A DNA stretch of 64,000 bases from Caproicibacter sp047833665 (GTDB lineage: Bacteria > Bacillota > Clostridia > Oscillospirales > Acutalibacteraceae), in contig CP181261.1 of NCBI GenBank assembly GCA_047833665.1, forward strand, positions 2,108,001 through 2,172,000, read 5' to 3'. Shown one piece after another: positions 44,096 through 52,813 of this stretch (positions within the stretch are counted from its first letter, which is position 1; every line of letters starts with the position of its first letter). The translations under genes were made by a program, and so were the position numbers. Under the pieces are notes generated by a model. The model had not been told where the DNA came from. It made no database searches and saw nothing but the letters and a program-made list of their open reading frames with translations.

Positions 44096-45040
44096 TCATA
44101 CGCCCAATAACGCCGCGCCCAATATTCCCGCGTCATTGCCAAGTTGAGCTCGACAAATAACAGTCCGTTTATTGGTATTGCGCGCATAGTTTTCCTTATC
44201 AACGATTTCACGCAGGGGACGGAGTAAAGCTTCTCCCTCATGGCTAATCCCGCCGCCAATGCAGAGGATATCCGGCTGAAAAATATTGACGCAGTTTGTC
44301 AACCCGCATGCTAAATAGAATATGTACTGTTCCACAACCTCTTTTCCGGCCGTATCGCCCGCACGCATCGCTTCAAAAGCGGTTCTTCCGTCCACATTTT
44401 CAAGTGTTCCTGCAATTTTCCATAAGAGTGAATCTTTGTTTTTCTCCATGGCTTCACGCGTCATAGTAATTAGACCTGTGGCAGACGCATATGCTTCCCA
44501 GCACCCCAGACGGCCGCAGGTGCAGCGCCTCCCATTTGCCACAATGACGGTGTGCCCGATTTCTCCGCCGGCATAATTGCTGCCTGCGTAAATTTTTCCG
44601 TCTATGATAATGCCGCTGCCGATTCCCGTGCCAAGCGTGATTGCCAAGGCGTTTGTTGCCCCTTTTAAGGCGCCTGCCCTGTATTCACCAAACGCCGCGG
44701 CATTGGCATCGTTTTCAACCACCACATCTTTTTGCAGGCGATCTGCCAAAAGCTTTTGAAGCGGCAAATTTTCAAAATGCAGATTGTTGGAATATTCAAC
44801 CACACCGTTGCCCCGATTCACCGTGCCCGGAGTTCCAATGCCGACATACGGGATATCGTTGAGCGTAATTCCAGCGTTTTTCAAAGCTTCCAGCGCCGTC
44901 GCAGCAAGTTGTTCGCAGATTTCCTGCGGCGTACAGGGTACCTTCGTTTTTCTTTTGGCTCTCGCCACAATCTGATAATTTTCATCAACCACACCGACGG
45001 CTATGTTGGTTCCTCCAAGGTCAATCCCTAAATAATACAT
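44096..45040 (-). CDS. glk: ROK family glucokinase
   Basis: 314 residues. ATP-binding LGIDLGGTNIAVGVVD, catalytic Asp in VVVENDANAAAFGE, ALAITLGTGIGSGIIIDG, and the ROK zinc site GHTVIVANGRRCTCGRLGCW (His and three Cys). It phosphorylates free glucose released by alpha-glucosidases. GGAATGAGG lies before the ATG. An insertion sequence lies 95 bases upstream, but the likely promoter is between it and the gene, so expression should be kept. Confidence 0.94.
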   Translation of the reverse strand: MYYLGIDLGGTNIAVGVVDENYQIVARAKRKTKVPCTPQEICEQLAATALEALKNAGITLNDIPYVGIGTPGTVNRGNGVVEYSNNLHFENLPLQKLLADRLQKDVVVENDANAAAFGEYRAGALKGATNALAITLGTGIGSGIIIDGKIYAGSNYAGGEIGHTVIVANGRRCTCGRLGCWEAYASATGLITMTREAMEKNKDSLLWKIAGTLENVDGRTAFEAMRAGDTAGKEVVEQYIFYLACGLTNCVNIFQPDILCIGGGISHEGEALLRPLREIVDKENYARNTNKRTVICRAQLGNDAGILGAALLGV

Positions 45041-45075
45041 AAAACCTCATTCCTTTTTTTCCCATTGATATTTTC

Positions 45076-45105
45076 AGTATACCATCATCACTGAAAGGTT
45101 GTAAA
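45076..45105 (-). promoter_or_regulatory. promoter of glk-galM
   Basis: TTTACA, 18 bases, TATACT on the minus strand, 35 bases before the glk ATG. It lies just inside the target duplication of the insertion sequence and is intact. Confidence 0.6.
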
Positions 45106-45135
45106 TACACTTTTAAAGTGATTGAAAAAAATAAT

Positions 45136-46196
45136 TGTAGGTTTGTCAAACATATTGGACAGTATGGGAATGCAAAAATTCAGAAGGAGACAACCAATGA
45201 AGAGGACGCATCGGCATATTATTAGAGCGTCTTAAGTAGATGGAAAGTTGGTTTTCAAAGTCCGCTAAAGAGTAAAAATGGTGTTTGTCATAAAAGCGTT
45301 TTTGGTCTTCGCGATGACTGCGTTCCACTTTCCCGTTGTGCCTAGGGGTATAAGGACGAATTAACTTGTGCCGGATATGAAGTTTAGCGGCAGTGGCCTC
45401 GAACAACGTCAGCAAATGTTTCTTGGAAGGTGAGAAACGGTTGGTGAATTCAAAACCGTTGTCAGTTTGAACGCATTCCACACGAACGCCGCGCCGGGCA
45501 AACCATTCGACAGCTCGTTTTAGAAAGTCAGCAGAAGAGTAAGTACTCTGTTCAGGGTACGCTGCCAGAAAACGCAGCCTAGAAAATTCATCAATAGCTG
45601 TGTACTGGAAAAGCCGAAGCTCAGGGTCGGCAATACAGCGCTTTGGAACAACTTTTACATCGATCTGAATGCGCTCTCCGGGATATGTCATTTGCTCATA
45701 TGGCTTTGGCTGATATTTCTTCTTTGGTTTTGATTCTGGGAACATTCCCATTCGGCGCATTACACGGAACAGACTTTCCGGACATCGTGTGTATCCCCGC
45801 TTTTTCAACCGAGACCATAGTTCAATCATACCGAGGTCGGGATTTCTGCGCCGCATGTCGCGAATCAGCTTTAACTCGGCAGGTGTATGCTGGTTTGGAT
45901 GACTGTGAGGCCTCCTAGACCGGCAAGCCAACGATTCTAATGTACCGTCATACCGGGCCATCCAGAAATAGATAAAGGAACGGCTTTTGTTGTATTTTCG
46001 GCTCACACGGCTAACACCGTACTTTTGAGCATAGATCATTAGGGATTGCCTAAACTTCATGTCTTGTGTTACACTATTCATGCAGAAATGGGCACTTCCT
46101 TTCGGTATGATTTGGTTTGCGTAGCTTTATTTTAACCGATGTGTCCATTTCTGTTTTTATTTTTTCTCAACTGTCCAATATGTATTGTAGTCCTAC
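45136..46196. mobile_element. insertion sequence with IS481/IS1202-like transposase and 25-bp target duplication
   Basis: 1061 bp. Inverted ends of 28 bp (45136-45163 and 46169-46196) share TGTAGG and ACATATTGGACAGT. Both flanks carry the same 25 bases beginning TTTTAAAGTGATTG (45111-45135 and 46197-46221). A duplication this long is atypical for IS481 but is known for the IS1202 group (recalled, not checked). The element sits between the glk promoter and an IS30 relic. A solo end is found near 56.77 kb. Confidence 0.9.
45146..46081 (-). CDS. DDE transposase, IS481/IS1202-like
   Basis: 311 residues. The helix-turn-helix start (MIYAQKYGVSRVSRKYNKSR) and helical linker precede the rve-type catalytic core: first Asp in GERIQIDVKVVP, second in VQTDNGFEFT, and Glu in HNGKVERSHREDQKRF (the DDE triad). 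AAGGAAG precedes the ATG. It fills the element and appears intact, so the element may be active. Confidence 0.92.
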   Translation of the reverse strand: MNSVTQDMKFRQSLMIYAQKYGVSRVSRKYNKSRSFIYFWMARYDGTLESLACRSRRPHSHPNQHTPAELKLIRDMRRRNPDLGMIELWSRLKKRGYTRCPESLFRVMRRMGMFPESKPKKKYQPKPYEQMTYPGERIQIDVKVVPKRCIADPELRLFQYTAIDEFSRLRFLAAYPEQSTYSSADFLKRAVEWFARRGVRVECVQTDNGFEFTNRFSPSKKHLLTLFEATAAKLHIRHKLIRPYTPRHNGKVERSHREDQKRFYDKHHFYSLADFENQLSIYLRRSNNMPMRPLHWLSPSEFLHSHTVQYV

Positions 46197-46221
46197 ATTT
46201 TAAAGTGATTGAAAAAAATAA

Positions 46222-46540
46222 TTCATTGGTGCGCTTAGAAAGCCGTAGTTTTCTGCGAGAACGCCTACTTAATCCCTCAAGAAGTTCAAATAGCGTGAAA
46301 GGACCAATTATTCTTACGAACCTTTTTGCCCATCCAACGGATAAAGTCGGAGTCCATGGATACCGTTTTAGGGCGATGGCATCGACTGCGATTTTTCTTG
46401 TAGGCTGCAGCTCCACGTTTGGCTGAGCAGCCGGGTTTGCGGCCTCGGCCGGAGTATTCCGGCGTACCACGCTCTTGTGCTCTGAGATGCTGTCCCCTCT
46501 TGCGTTCTGCGTCCTTTATGATGGAATGGTTCTTGTCCAT
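46222..46540 (-). pseudogene. IS30-family transposase relic with internal deletions
   Basis: MDKNHSIIKDAERKRGQHLR is the start of a typical IS30 transposase. It jumps to EYSGRGRKPGCSAKRGAA and WMGKKVRKNNWSF. A second frame then gives SRRSRRKLRLSKRTNE, which lies further along in complete proteins. At least two deletions and a frameshift are present. The catalytic core is gone. The left end stops at the target site of the neighbouring insertion sequence. Confidence 0.75.
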
Positions 46541-46874
46541 AGTGTTCAGGTCTTTCTGTCAGTATTGAGTGTGGTAACTTTATCCTAACAGTTCCCTGAG
46601 CGCTATGGAATCTTTTTATGTGTTCAATTTCATTTACAATCTACCCAAGATTATTTTTAAAGATTACATACAAAAAAACATCTTTCGCTTAATACAAAAA
46701 CAGGCCCTTCATATTTTATTCAAATTGGGGCCTATTATGGGTGCGCTGAATATGGACTGAATGCATAGAAATTTTGAGACTTTTATTCGCATATGACGTT
46801 TATGTGGAACTTTGTCACACAATTTGATACCGAATTCCTTTTTAATTGAAAATGAACAAAAAGTGAACAAAACA

Positions 46875-46902
46875 TTGAATTTGTTAGTAAAAATTTTATA
46901 AT
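46875..46902 (+). promoter_or_regulatory. promoter of the alpha-glucoside PTS gene
   Basis: TTGAAT, 16 bases, TATAAT, leaving a leader of about 120 bases. The rest of the 46541-46874 stretch has no supported feature. Confidence 0.65.
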
Positions 46903-46992
46903 TAACATAAACACATGTGTTGAACCAAGAGGTTTTAAGAGGAGGAGGAATCTCCATTTACAATTTTACTTAGTAGAGAACTTGGTATTATT

Positions 46993-47006
46993 CGTATTGC
47001 AATACG
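46993..47006 (+). promoter_or_regulatory. palindromic operator candidate before the PTS gene
   Basis: CGTATTGCAATACG is a perfect 14-bp palindrome in the leader, 24 bases before the start codon. Related CGTAT/ATACG words precede the GH4 gene (50554-50577), so both may be read by the local RpiR regulator. Confidence 0.5.
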
Positions 47007-47030
47007 GACAAAAATTCAAATGGAGTGTTT

Positions 47031-48617
47031 ATGATGAAGGACAAAGTTATGGAATTGTCTCAAAAGTTTTCACGTTCTGTCGTGAAACCCGTAATGTTTA
47101 TGGCCGTTATGGGAACAGTTCTGGCAATTGCTGTTCTTTTACAGCTTAACTTTATGCCTGCAATGGTGAAAAGTTTTGGCGCTTTGTTGTCGGCGATGAT
47201 GAATGCGATGCTCAACAATCTTTCTGTTATCTTCTGTGTTGGGCTTGCGGCAACACTGGCAAAGAAAAAGAAGGTAGACGCAGCGATTCTTGGGTTAATC
47301 GTATTCATTGTATTTCTTGCTGCGAACAATCAGTGGCTGACGATGAACGATATGTTGGCTGAACCCGGAGCTGCCGGCCTGTACGGAACCGGACAAAATA
47401 TGGTGTTAGGTTACCAAGTTGTGGACATGAATGTTTTCCTCGGCTTGATTCTGGGATGCCTGACAGGCTATATCTACAATAAATTTTCAGAAAAAGAGTT
47501 TATCGATATCTTTCGAGTATACGGCGGACCAAGGCTTGCGTTTATTATTATGATTCCAATAACACTTGTGCTCGCAATTGTATCCTGCTATGTCTGGCCC
47601 GTTGTAAACGGTTGGATCAGCGCACTTTCCGACATCATTAAAAACTCCGGTCTGTTCGGATTGTTCGTTTACTCGTTCGGCAATAAATTTTTGATTCCGC
47701 TGGGTCTTCACCATCTGCTGTGGATGCCGTTCTGCTTTACTCCAATTGGCGGAACCGCTACGATCGGCGGACAGGCTGTCTCAGGAGCTGCTAATATTTT
47801 CTATGCGGAAATGAGTCAGGCCGGCAGCATAGCGGTTATGGATCCTTCCATCCGTTTCTGCACTTTTGGATTTGTGAAGGTATTCGGTTCCCTCGGCGTT
47901 GTTCTTGCCATGATTAAAACAGCCAAACAAAAAAATAAGGCTGCCGTGAAAGGTATGCTGCTGCCAGCTTTGTTTGTTTCAATGATTGCCGGTATTACAG
48001 AGCCGATTGATTTTACATTTTTGTTTATTTCTCCATTGCTTTGGGCCGTCCATAGTGTTTATGCCGCCATTTCGGAAGTAATCATCTATGCACTGGGCGC
48101 AAGAACATATATGCTGTATGGTCTGTTGGATGATGTTATCAGCAATTCCGTATTCAGTCCTTCTGTCACCAAATTTTACATTGTCATTATTGTCGGCATC
48201 ATTATGACGGGTGTATGGTATCTGACCTTTGTGTTCTTGATTCAAAAGCTGAAGATTATGACCCCGGGCCGCAGCGATGATTTCGAAAGCGATGAGGAAG
48301 AAAAAGCGACTCAAGCGGCATCCGGCAGCAGTGCGTCCACAAATATGGCACAAGCAAAAGATGGGGCAATCAGCTCACCCGAAAACGTGGAAACTGTAAT
48401 TCGGGGACTTGGCGGTCAGGAAAACATCATCAGTGTTACAAACTGTTTCACTCGCCTGCGCTGTGAAGTTCGGGACGAAACAAAAATCGACAACGATATT
48501 CTGAAAAAAGCCAAGCAAAAAGGTGTTGTCGTTAAAGGAAAAACCGTTCAAATTATTATAGGCATGCAGGTTGAGGACTTAAAAGAAGCCATTTGCTCCA
48601 AGTTAAATTTCGAATAA
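47031..48617 (+). CDS. glvC: PTS alpha-glucoside/maltose-type EIICB component
   Basis: About 528 residues. Residues 1-430 are the glucose-family EIIC membrane domain with about ten helices and the substrate loop LGLHHLLWMPFCFTPIGGTA, then GITEPIDFTFLFISP. A Ser/Ala linker leads to EIIB with the phosphorylated Cys in VTNCFTRLRCEV (residue about 472). It takes up maltose or another alpha-glucoside as the 6-phosphate, which the GH4 enzyme downstream can cleave. EIIA is supplied by a separate gene at 51985. TGGAG is the ribosome site; ATG 47031 and 47034 are both possible, and the GTG at 47025 overlaps the site. Confidence 0.9.
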   Translation: MMKDKVMELSQKFSRSVVKPVMFMAVMGTVLAIAVLLQLNFMPAMVKSFGALLSAMMNAMLNNLSVIFCVGLAATLAKKKKVDAAILGLIVFIVFLAANNQWLTMNDMLAEPGAAGLYGTGQNMVLGYQVVDMNVFLGLILGCLTGYIYNKFSEKEFIDIFRVYGGPRLAFIIMIPITLVLAIVSCYVWPVVNGWISALSDIIKNSGLFGLFVYSFGNKFLIPLGLHHLLWMPFCFTPIGGTATIGGQAVSGAANIFYAEMSQAGSIAVMDPSIRFCTFGFVKVFGSLGVVLAMIKTAKQKNKAAVKGMLLPALFVSMIAGITEPIDFTFLFISPLLWAVHSVYAAISEVIIYALGARTYMLYGLLDDVISNSVFSPSVTKFYIVIIVGIIMTGVWYLTFVFLIQKLKIMTPGRSDDFESDEEEKATQAASGSSASTNMAQAKDGAISSPENVETVIRGLGGQENIISVTNCFTRLRCEVRDETKIDNDILKKAKQKGVVVKGKTVQIIIGMQVEDLKEAICSKLNFE

Positions 48618-48642
48618 TCGATTATGATTGGGAAGTGACGTC

Positions 48643-49614
48643 ATGAAAATTGGAATTGTAGGTTCCGGGCTGATCGTGGAAGTGTTTTTGGAAGCCGTAA
48701 AACGGATAGATTCCATCCATGCAGCGGCAATTTGCGTGCGGGAAAGGCGAATGGAACGCGCTTTGGAGCTATCCCAAAAGTACAGCATCCGCAGGCAATA
48801 CACAGACTACGATCAGATGCTGGAGGACCCTGAAATTGACTTTGTTTATATTGCGCTTCCCAATCGACTCCATTACGAATACGCTGCAAAGGCGCTCAAA
48901 AAGCACATCAATGTTCTTGTGGAAAAGCCGGCGGTTCTTACCACTATGGAATTTGCCGAGCTTGCCCGCCTTGCGGAAGAACATCAGCTTTTTCTCTTTG
49001 AATGTATTACAACCATTCATTTACCAAATTTTCAGGATATCAAAAAAAGAATCGGTGAAATCGGAACGATTCACACGGTTGAGGCTAACTACACGCAGTA
49101 TTCCAGCCGTTACGACCAGTTTAAACAGGGGATTATCACTAATATATTCAATCCCGCGATGGGCGGCGGTGCTCTCATGGATATCAACCAGTATAATGCC
49201 CATTTTGCTGTTGGAATGTGGGGAACGCCGGAAGACGTCTGCTATTACCCCAATATCAGCAACGGGATTGACATTTCCGGCGTTTTAATTTTACGATATC
49301 CGAATTTTATCTGCTCCTGCATTGGCGCGAAGGATTCTCATGGACTCAGCCATGTTACGATACATGGGGAAAAAGGATTCATCCACATGGACTCCGCTCC
49401 AAACGAATGCAGGCACTACAAAATCAAGACTGCCAAAAACGTTGAAACGGTAAACTTGCAGCAGCAGGACAACCGTCTTTATTATGAACTCTGTGCGTTT
49501 TCCGATATGTATGAGCGGCGGGATTACGACAGCATGCGTCTGCTGCTGGAACATTCCAAGCAGGTCGTTAGCATACTGGAAAAGGCGCGAAAATTTGCCC
49601 GCATGAGTTTTTAA
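48643..49614 (+). CDS. Gfo/Idh/MocA family NAD(P)-dependent oxidoreductase
   Basis: 323 residues. Rossmann start MKIGIVGSGLIVEVFLEAV, then HINVLVEKPAVLT with the catalytic Lys of the EKP motif, and the C-terminal sheet domain (GGGALMDINQYNAHF with catalytic-type Asp and His). The start is the ATG at 48643 after GGGAAGTGA; a TTG upstream is inside that region. It sits between PTS and regulator genes 25 bases after glvC, so it may oxidise a sugar or phospho-sugar imported by that system. The classic glv operon lacks such a gene. Confidence 0.88.
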   Translation: MKIGIVGSGLIVEVFLEAVKRIDSIHAAAICVRERRMERALELSQKYSIRRQYTDYDQMLEDPEIDFVYIALPNRLHYEYAAKALKKHINVLVEKPAVLTTMEFAELARLAEEHQLFLFECITTIHLPNFQDIKKRIGEIGTIHTVEANYTQYSSRYDQFKQGIITNIFNPAMGGGALMDINQYNAHFAVGMWGTPEDVCYYPNISNGIDISGVLILRYPNFICSCIGAKDSHGLSHVTIHGEKGFIHMDSAPNECRHYKIKTAKNVETVNLQQQDNRLYYELCAFSDMYERRDYDSMRLLLEHSKQVVSILEKARKFARMSF

Positions 49615-49636
49615 TTAAGAATGTTAGATTTCAATT

Positions 49637-50431
49637 TTAGGACGTTTTTTCATCGTTGTTTGATTCTGCACTGTGGGTGTCTTTGTAAAGCTGATACTGC
49701 AGAAAAAGAATTTCAGCCACAGTATAAAAGACCGTCATAGACACATACGAATAGTTCTTTTTATTTGCATAGGCATTGTAATGGGGCGTTGCAATAAAAA
49801 TATTTTCAGTCGAATAATGCGCAAGAGTATTGTCCTCAAATTGCGTAATGGAAATGATGGGAATATCTTTGAGCCTGATTTCATCCAAGTGATCTACAAC
49901 ATAGGGCGTTTCGCCGCTTAGGGAAACAATGAACAACAAGTCCCCTTTTTTCAGATTATGTACCAGATATTCAAATTCGGCCTTGCCCTCAAGTGTATAG
50001 ATAAACTCCCCACTGCCGATAAAAAGTCGTTTCAACTCGCGAATTACATTGCTTTGGATAACGCCGGTTCCAAACCCAATAATTCGATTGGCGGTTGCAA
50101 TGAGCCGGCAGATCGGTTCAAAATTTCTTTTCTGCAGATCGTTAATGACGCTTTGATATTGCCGTGCAATTCTGCTGATAACGTCGGCTCCGTCAAAAGA
50201 AGGGCGCTGCTTTTCTTCCAGTTTTAGAAGAGCTTTTAGCTCACTGAATCCACTGAGTGAAATTTTTTGTGTAAATCGCATCACAGTTGTTCTGGAGACG
50301 TGGCACACATCGGCCAAATCCTGAATGGACATATTGGCTACTTCTTTTTTGTGAAGAAAGATGTATTTCCATATAATCTGGTCAGTTTCACTCAACTGTC
50401 CCAATTTCTTGTAAACCATTTCGTCCAGCAT
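49637..50431 (-). CDS. RpiR/MurR family transcriptional regulator
   Basis: 264 residues. The N-terminal helix-turn-helix (MSIQDLADVCHVSRTTVMRF) and the C-terminal SIS sugar-phosphate-binding domain (IIGFGTGVIQSNVIRELKRL, DLLFIVSLSGETPYVVDHLD) define the family. It resembles GlvR of Bacillus, which controls glvA-glvC. It is convergent with the Gfo/Idh gene and divergent from the GH4 gene. The start MLDEMVYKKL is preceded by GAAGGAAGTGA; a longer frame upstream is less likely. Confidence 0.88.
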   Translation of the reverse strand: MLDEMVYKKLGQLSETDQIIWKYIFLHKKEVANMSIQDLADVCHVSRTTVMRFTQKISLSGFSELKALLKLEEKQRPSFDGADVISRIARQYQSVINDLQKRNFEPICRLIATANRIIGFGTGVIQSNVIRELKRLFIGSGEFIYTLEGKAEFEYLVHNLKKGDLLFIVSLSGETPYVVDHLDEIRLKDIPIISITQFEDNTLAHYSTENIFIATPHYNAYANKKNYSYVSMTVFYTVAEILFLQYQLYKDTHSAESNNDEKTS

Positions 50432-50553
50432 GGTAGCGTCACTTCCTTCCTCATACCTTCTTGTGCAACTTTTAACGATTTCAGTATAACATAAATCATA
50501 TTCCAAGCCAATGGTCATCTAACTTTATTTAAATTGTGTATTACTTGAGCATG

Positions 50554-50577
50554 CGTATCCTTTTTGTTTGCGATACG
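50554..50577 (+). promoter_or_regulatory. inverted CGTATC/GATACG site before the GH4 gene
   Basis: Half-sites separated by 12 bases lie between the divergent regulator and GH4 starts. They share CGTAT/ATACG with the palindrome upstream of the PTS gene. The spacing differs, so a single shared operator is not proven. Confidence 0.4.
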
Positions 50578-50608
50578 TAAATTTAAGTTTTAAGCGAGGA
50601 GATAAACC

Positions 50609-51940
50609 ATGAAAAAGAATTCTGTTTTAATTGCAGGCGGCGGAAGTACATATACCGCCGGAATTGTAATGATGCTGATTGAAAAAATGGATCAGTTTCC
50701 GCTTAGAAAAATAAAATTTTACGACATTGACGAACAGCGTCAGAAAATCGTGGCAGACGCCTGCGACATTATTATAAAGGAACGGGCACCTGAAATTGAG
50801 TTTTCCGCAACCTGCGACCCTGAGGAAGCCTTTACAGATGTCGATTTCGTTATGGCACATATCCGCGCGGGTGGACTTCCCATGCGCGAAAAAGACGAAA
50901 AAATCCCAATGCGTTACGGAGTCCTTGGGCAGGAAACCTGCGGACCGGGCGGAATCGCCTATGGAATGCGTTCTATTCCGGCCGTAATTCAGCTGATCGA
51001 CTATATGGAAAAATATTCACCAAACGCATGGATGCTCAACTATTCTAATCCCGCCTCGATTGTTGCAGAGGCAACCAGAGTGATGCGCCCGAATTCCAGA
51101 ATTATCAACATCTGCGATATGCCGGTTGCAATCAAAAAATCTTTTGCCGACATTCTTGGACTAAAAGATACCGACATTGTAGAACGCTACTATGGGCTCA
51201 ATCATTTTGGTTGGTGGACAGAGCTGTATGACAAAGACGGAAACGACCTAATGCCCCGGCTGAAAGAGCATGTGAAAAAATGGGGTTACGGTCCGGCCGA
51301 TGACGAATGCGGTAATCCGCTGCTTGCCGACCAAAGCTGGCTGGATACATTCCGCAAAGTCAAGGATGTGTACGCAGTTGACCCCGACACACTTCCTAAT
51401 ACATATCTAAAATATTATTTGTATCCCGATTACGTTGTGACGCATACAAATCCGAATTATACACGTGCCAATGAGGTTATGGACGGCCGCGAGAAAACGG
51501 TCTTTTCAGAATGCAGACGTATTGTTGCTAACGGAACTGCAAAAAACACCACACTAAAATCGGATGAACATGCGGAATTCATTGTGCGGTTAGCCCGTGC
51601 GCTGGCGTACAATACCTACGAGAGAATGCTGCTGATTGTACCGAACAACGGCGCAATTTCAAATGTTGATCCCACCGCGATGGTTGAAATTCCTTGCATT
51701 GTCAGCAAGCGGGGCTACGAGCCGCTCAGCATGGGCACAATACCAAATTTCCAAAAAGGCATGATTGAACAGCAGGTATCCTGTGAAAAGCTGGTTGTAG
51801 AAGCTTATATGGAAAAATCCTATCAGAAGCTGTGGCAAGCGCTCACTCTTTCCAAAACAGTACCGAGTGCCCGCGTAGCGAAACAAATTTTAGATGATTT
51901 GATTCAAGCAAACCGAGAATATTGGCCTGAACTGAAATAA
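50609..51940 (+). CDS. glvA: GH4 family 6-phospho-alpha-glucosidase
   Basis: 443 residues. NAD-binding VLIAGGGSTYTAGIVMMLIE at the start, metal ligands Cys169 in NICDMPVA and His199 in GLNHFGWW, and GVLGQETCGPGGIAYGMR typical of the alpha-specific branch. GH4 enzymes use NAD+ and Mn2+ in a redox-elimination mechanism to split 6-phospho-alpha-glucosides. It acts on the product of the PTS EIICB. AGCGAGGAG precedes the ATG. Confidence 0.94.
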   Translation: MKKNSVLIAGGGSTYTAGIVMMLIEKMDQFPLRKIKFYDIDEQRQKIVADACDIIIKERAPEIEFSATCDPEEAFTDVDFVMAHIRAGGLPMREKDEKIPMRYGVLGQETCGPGGIAYGMRSIPAVIQLIDYMEKYSPNAWMLNYSNPASIVAEATRVMRPNSRIINICDMPVAIKKSFADILGLKDTDIVERYYGLNHFGWWTELYDKDGNDLMPRLKEHVKKWGYGPADDECGNPLLADQSWLDTFRKVKDVYAVDPDTLPNTYLKYYLYPDYVVTHTNPNYTRANEVMDGREKTVFSECRRIVANGTAKNTTLKSDEHAEFIVRLARALAYNTYERMLLIVPNNGAISNVDPTAMVEIPCIVSKRGYEPLSMGTIPNFQKGMIEQQVSCEKLVVEAYMEKSYQKLWQALTLSKTVPSARVAKQILDDLIQANREYWPELK

Positions 51941-51984
51941 CAACACCAACTTTTTTGATAAACTTAAAACAAAGGGGTGAAAAG

Positions 51985-52494
51985 ATGTTTTTTAAAAAAC
52001 GTGAAAAAGCACAGGCGAAAACGAGTAAAGTGTGGGCCGTGCAGAATGGGCCGGTAATCCCCGTGACAAAAGTGAACGATGAAGCATTTTCCTCAAAAGC
52101 TTTAGGAGACGGTGTAGCAGTCATACCAGAAGGTGGAACGATTTTATCTCCTGTGGACGGAACAATCATCAATATCGCGAGTACACATCACGCTTATGGT
52201 ATACAGGCCGAAGACGGAACGGAAATTCTGGTTCATATTGGTATTGACACGGTCAGTCTTAAGGGGAAAGGCTTTGAAAACCTAGTGGAGGTAGACCAAA
52301 AAGTTAAAGTAGGAACTCCACTTTGCAATGTGGATTTAGCGTATATCAAGGAAAATGGGTGTCAAACGGATGTCATTATTTTGCTGACGGATCAAGGAAA
52401 ATGGGTGTCAAACGGATGTCATTATTTTGCTGACGGATCCGGATGCCTGCGGCAACCCGATTTATCATACGGGGATTACAGCCGCTGCCGCTAA
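51985..52494 (+). CDS. crr: PTS glucose-type EIIA, C-terminus frameshifted by a tandem duplication
   Basis: 169 residues as it stands. LGDGVAVIPEGGTILSPVDG and the active His84 in ILVHIGIDTVSLKG with GKGFE are intact and show the EIIAGlc fold. After residue about 120 a 46-bp tandem duplication shifts the frame, replacing the normal end (PDACGNPIYHTGITAAAAK...EYSK, stop at 52522) by unrelated residues. Without the extra copy the protein would have 163 residues. Phosphotransfer might still work, but the lost strands are part of the barrel. AAAGGGGTGAAAAG precedes the ATG at 51985. It completes the PTS with glvC. Confidence 0.85.
   Translation: MFFKKREKAQAKTSKVWAVQNGPVIPVTKVNDEAFSSKALGDGVAVIPEGGTILSPVDGTIINIASTHHAYGIQAEDGTEILVHIGIDTVSLKGKGFENLVEVDQKVKVGTPLCNVDLAYIKENGCQTDVIILLTDQGKWVSNGCHYFADGSGCLRQPDLSYGDYSRCR
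52345..52436. repeat. 46-bp exact tandem duplication in crr
   Basis: Bases 52345-52390 recur at 52391-52436. 46 is not a multiple of three, so the copy disrupts the gene; loss of one copy would restore it. Confidence 0.97.
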
Positions 52495-52621
52495 AACCTG
52501 CGTGATTGAATATTCAAAATAGTTGTGAAAAAAAGTATGTTTTCATAAAATCGAGAACTGCTACAAGAAAAGTTCACATAGATTTTACCTCTATGCCAAT
52601 CGTTATGGCCGCCCGAAATGG

Positions 52622-52652
52622 AAACGGAGCAGCGTCAAGCTGCTCCGTTTTT
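52622..52652 (+). terminator. terminator after the PTS cluster
   Basis: AAACGGAGCAGC / GCTGCTCCGTTT arms followed by TT. It closes the glvA-crr transcript. Confidence 0.85.
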
Positions 52653-52668
52653 GGTTGCAGGATTGAAT

Positions 52669-52711
52669 ATAGGCTGCGCTTAACAGAGAATATTCCGACT
52701 ACGCCGGTTTA
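52669..52711. mobile_element. short IS256-family end relic
   Basis: The words AGGCTGCGC, TAACAG, GAATATTCCG and CTACGC match the end of the IS256 relic at 62.87 kb. Only about 43 bases remain; it is a footprint without coding capacity. The rest of 52712-52813 is blank. Confidence 0.55.
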
Positions 52712-52813
52712 GATAACAGGGGTCGGAAAAGTAAGTGTTTTAGTTAGGCTGTAGCTAACGAATGCCTATCATGATGCAGCCTTCTCAATTCGAATTCTGA
52801 AGAACATAAAATA

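Noticed and set aside
45643..45918. Plus-strand frame inside the insertion sequence
   Set aside because: Shadow of the DDE transposase.
46938..46975. Leader peptide gene behind GAGGAGGAGG in the PTS leader
   Set aside because: No start codon follows at a usable distance; a stop comes quickly in every frame.
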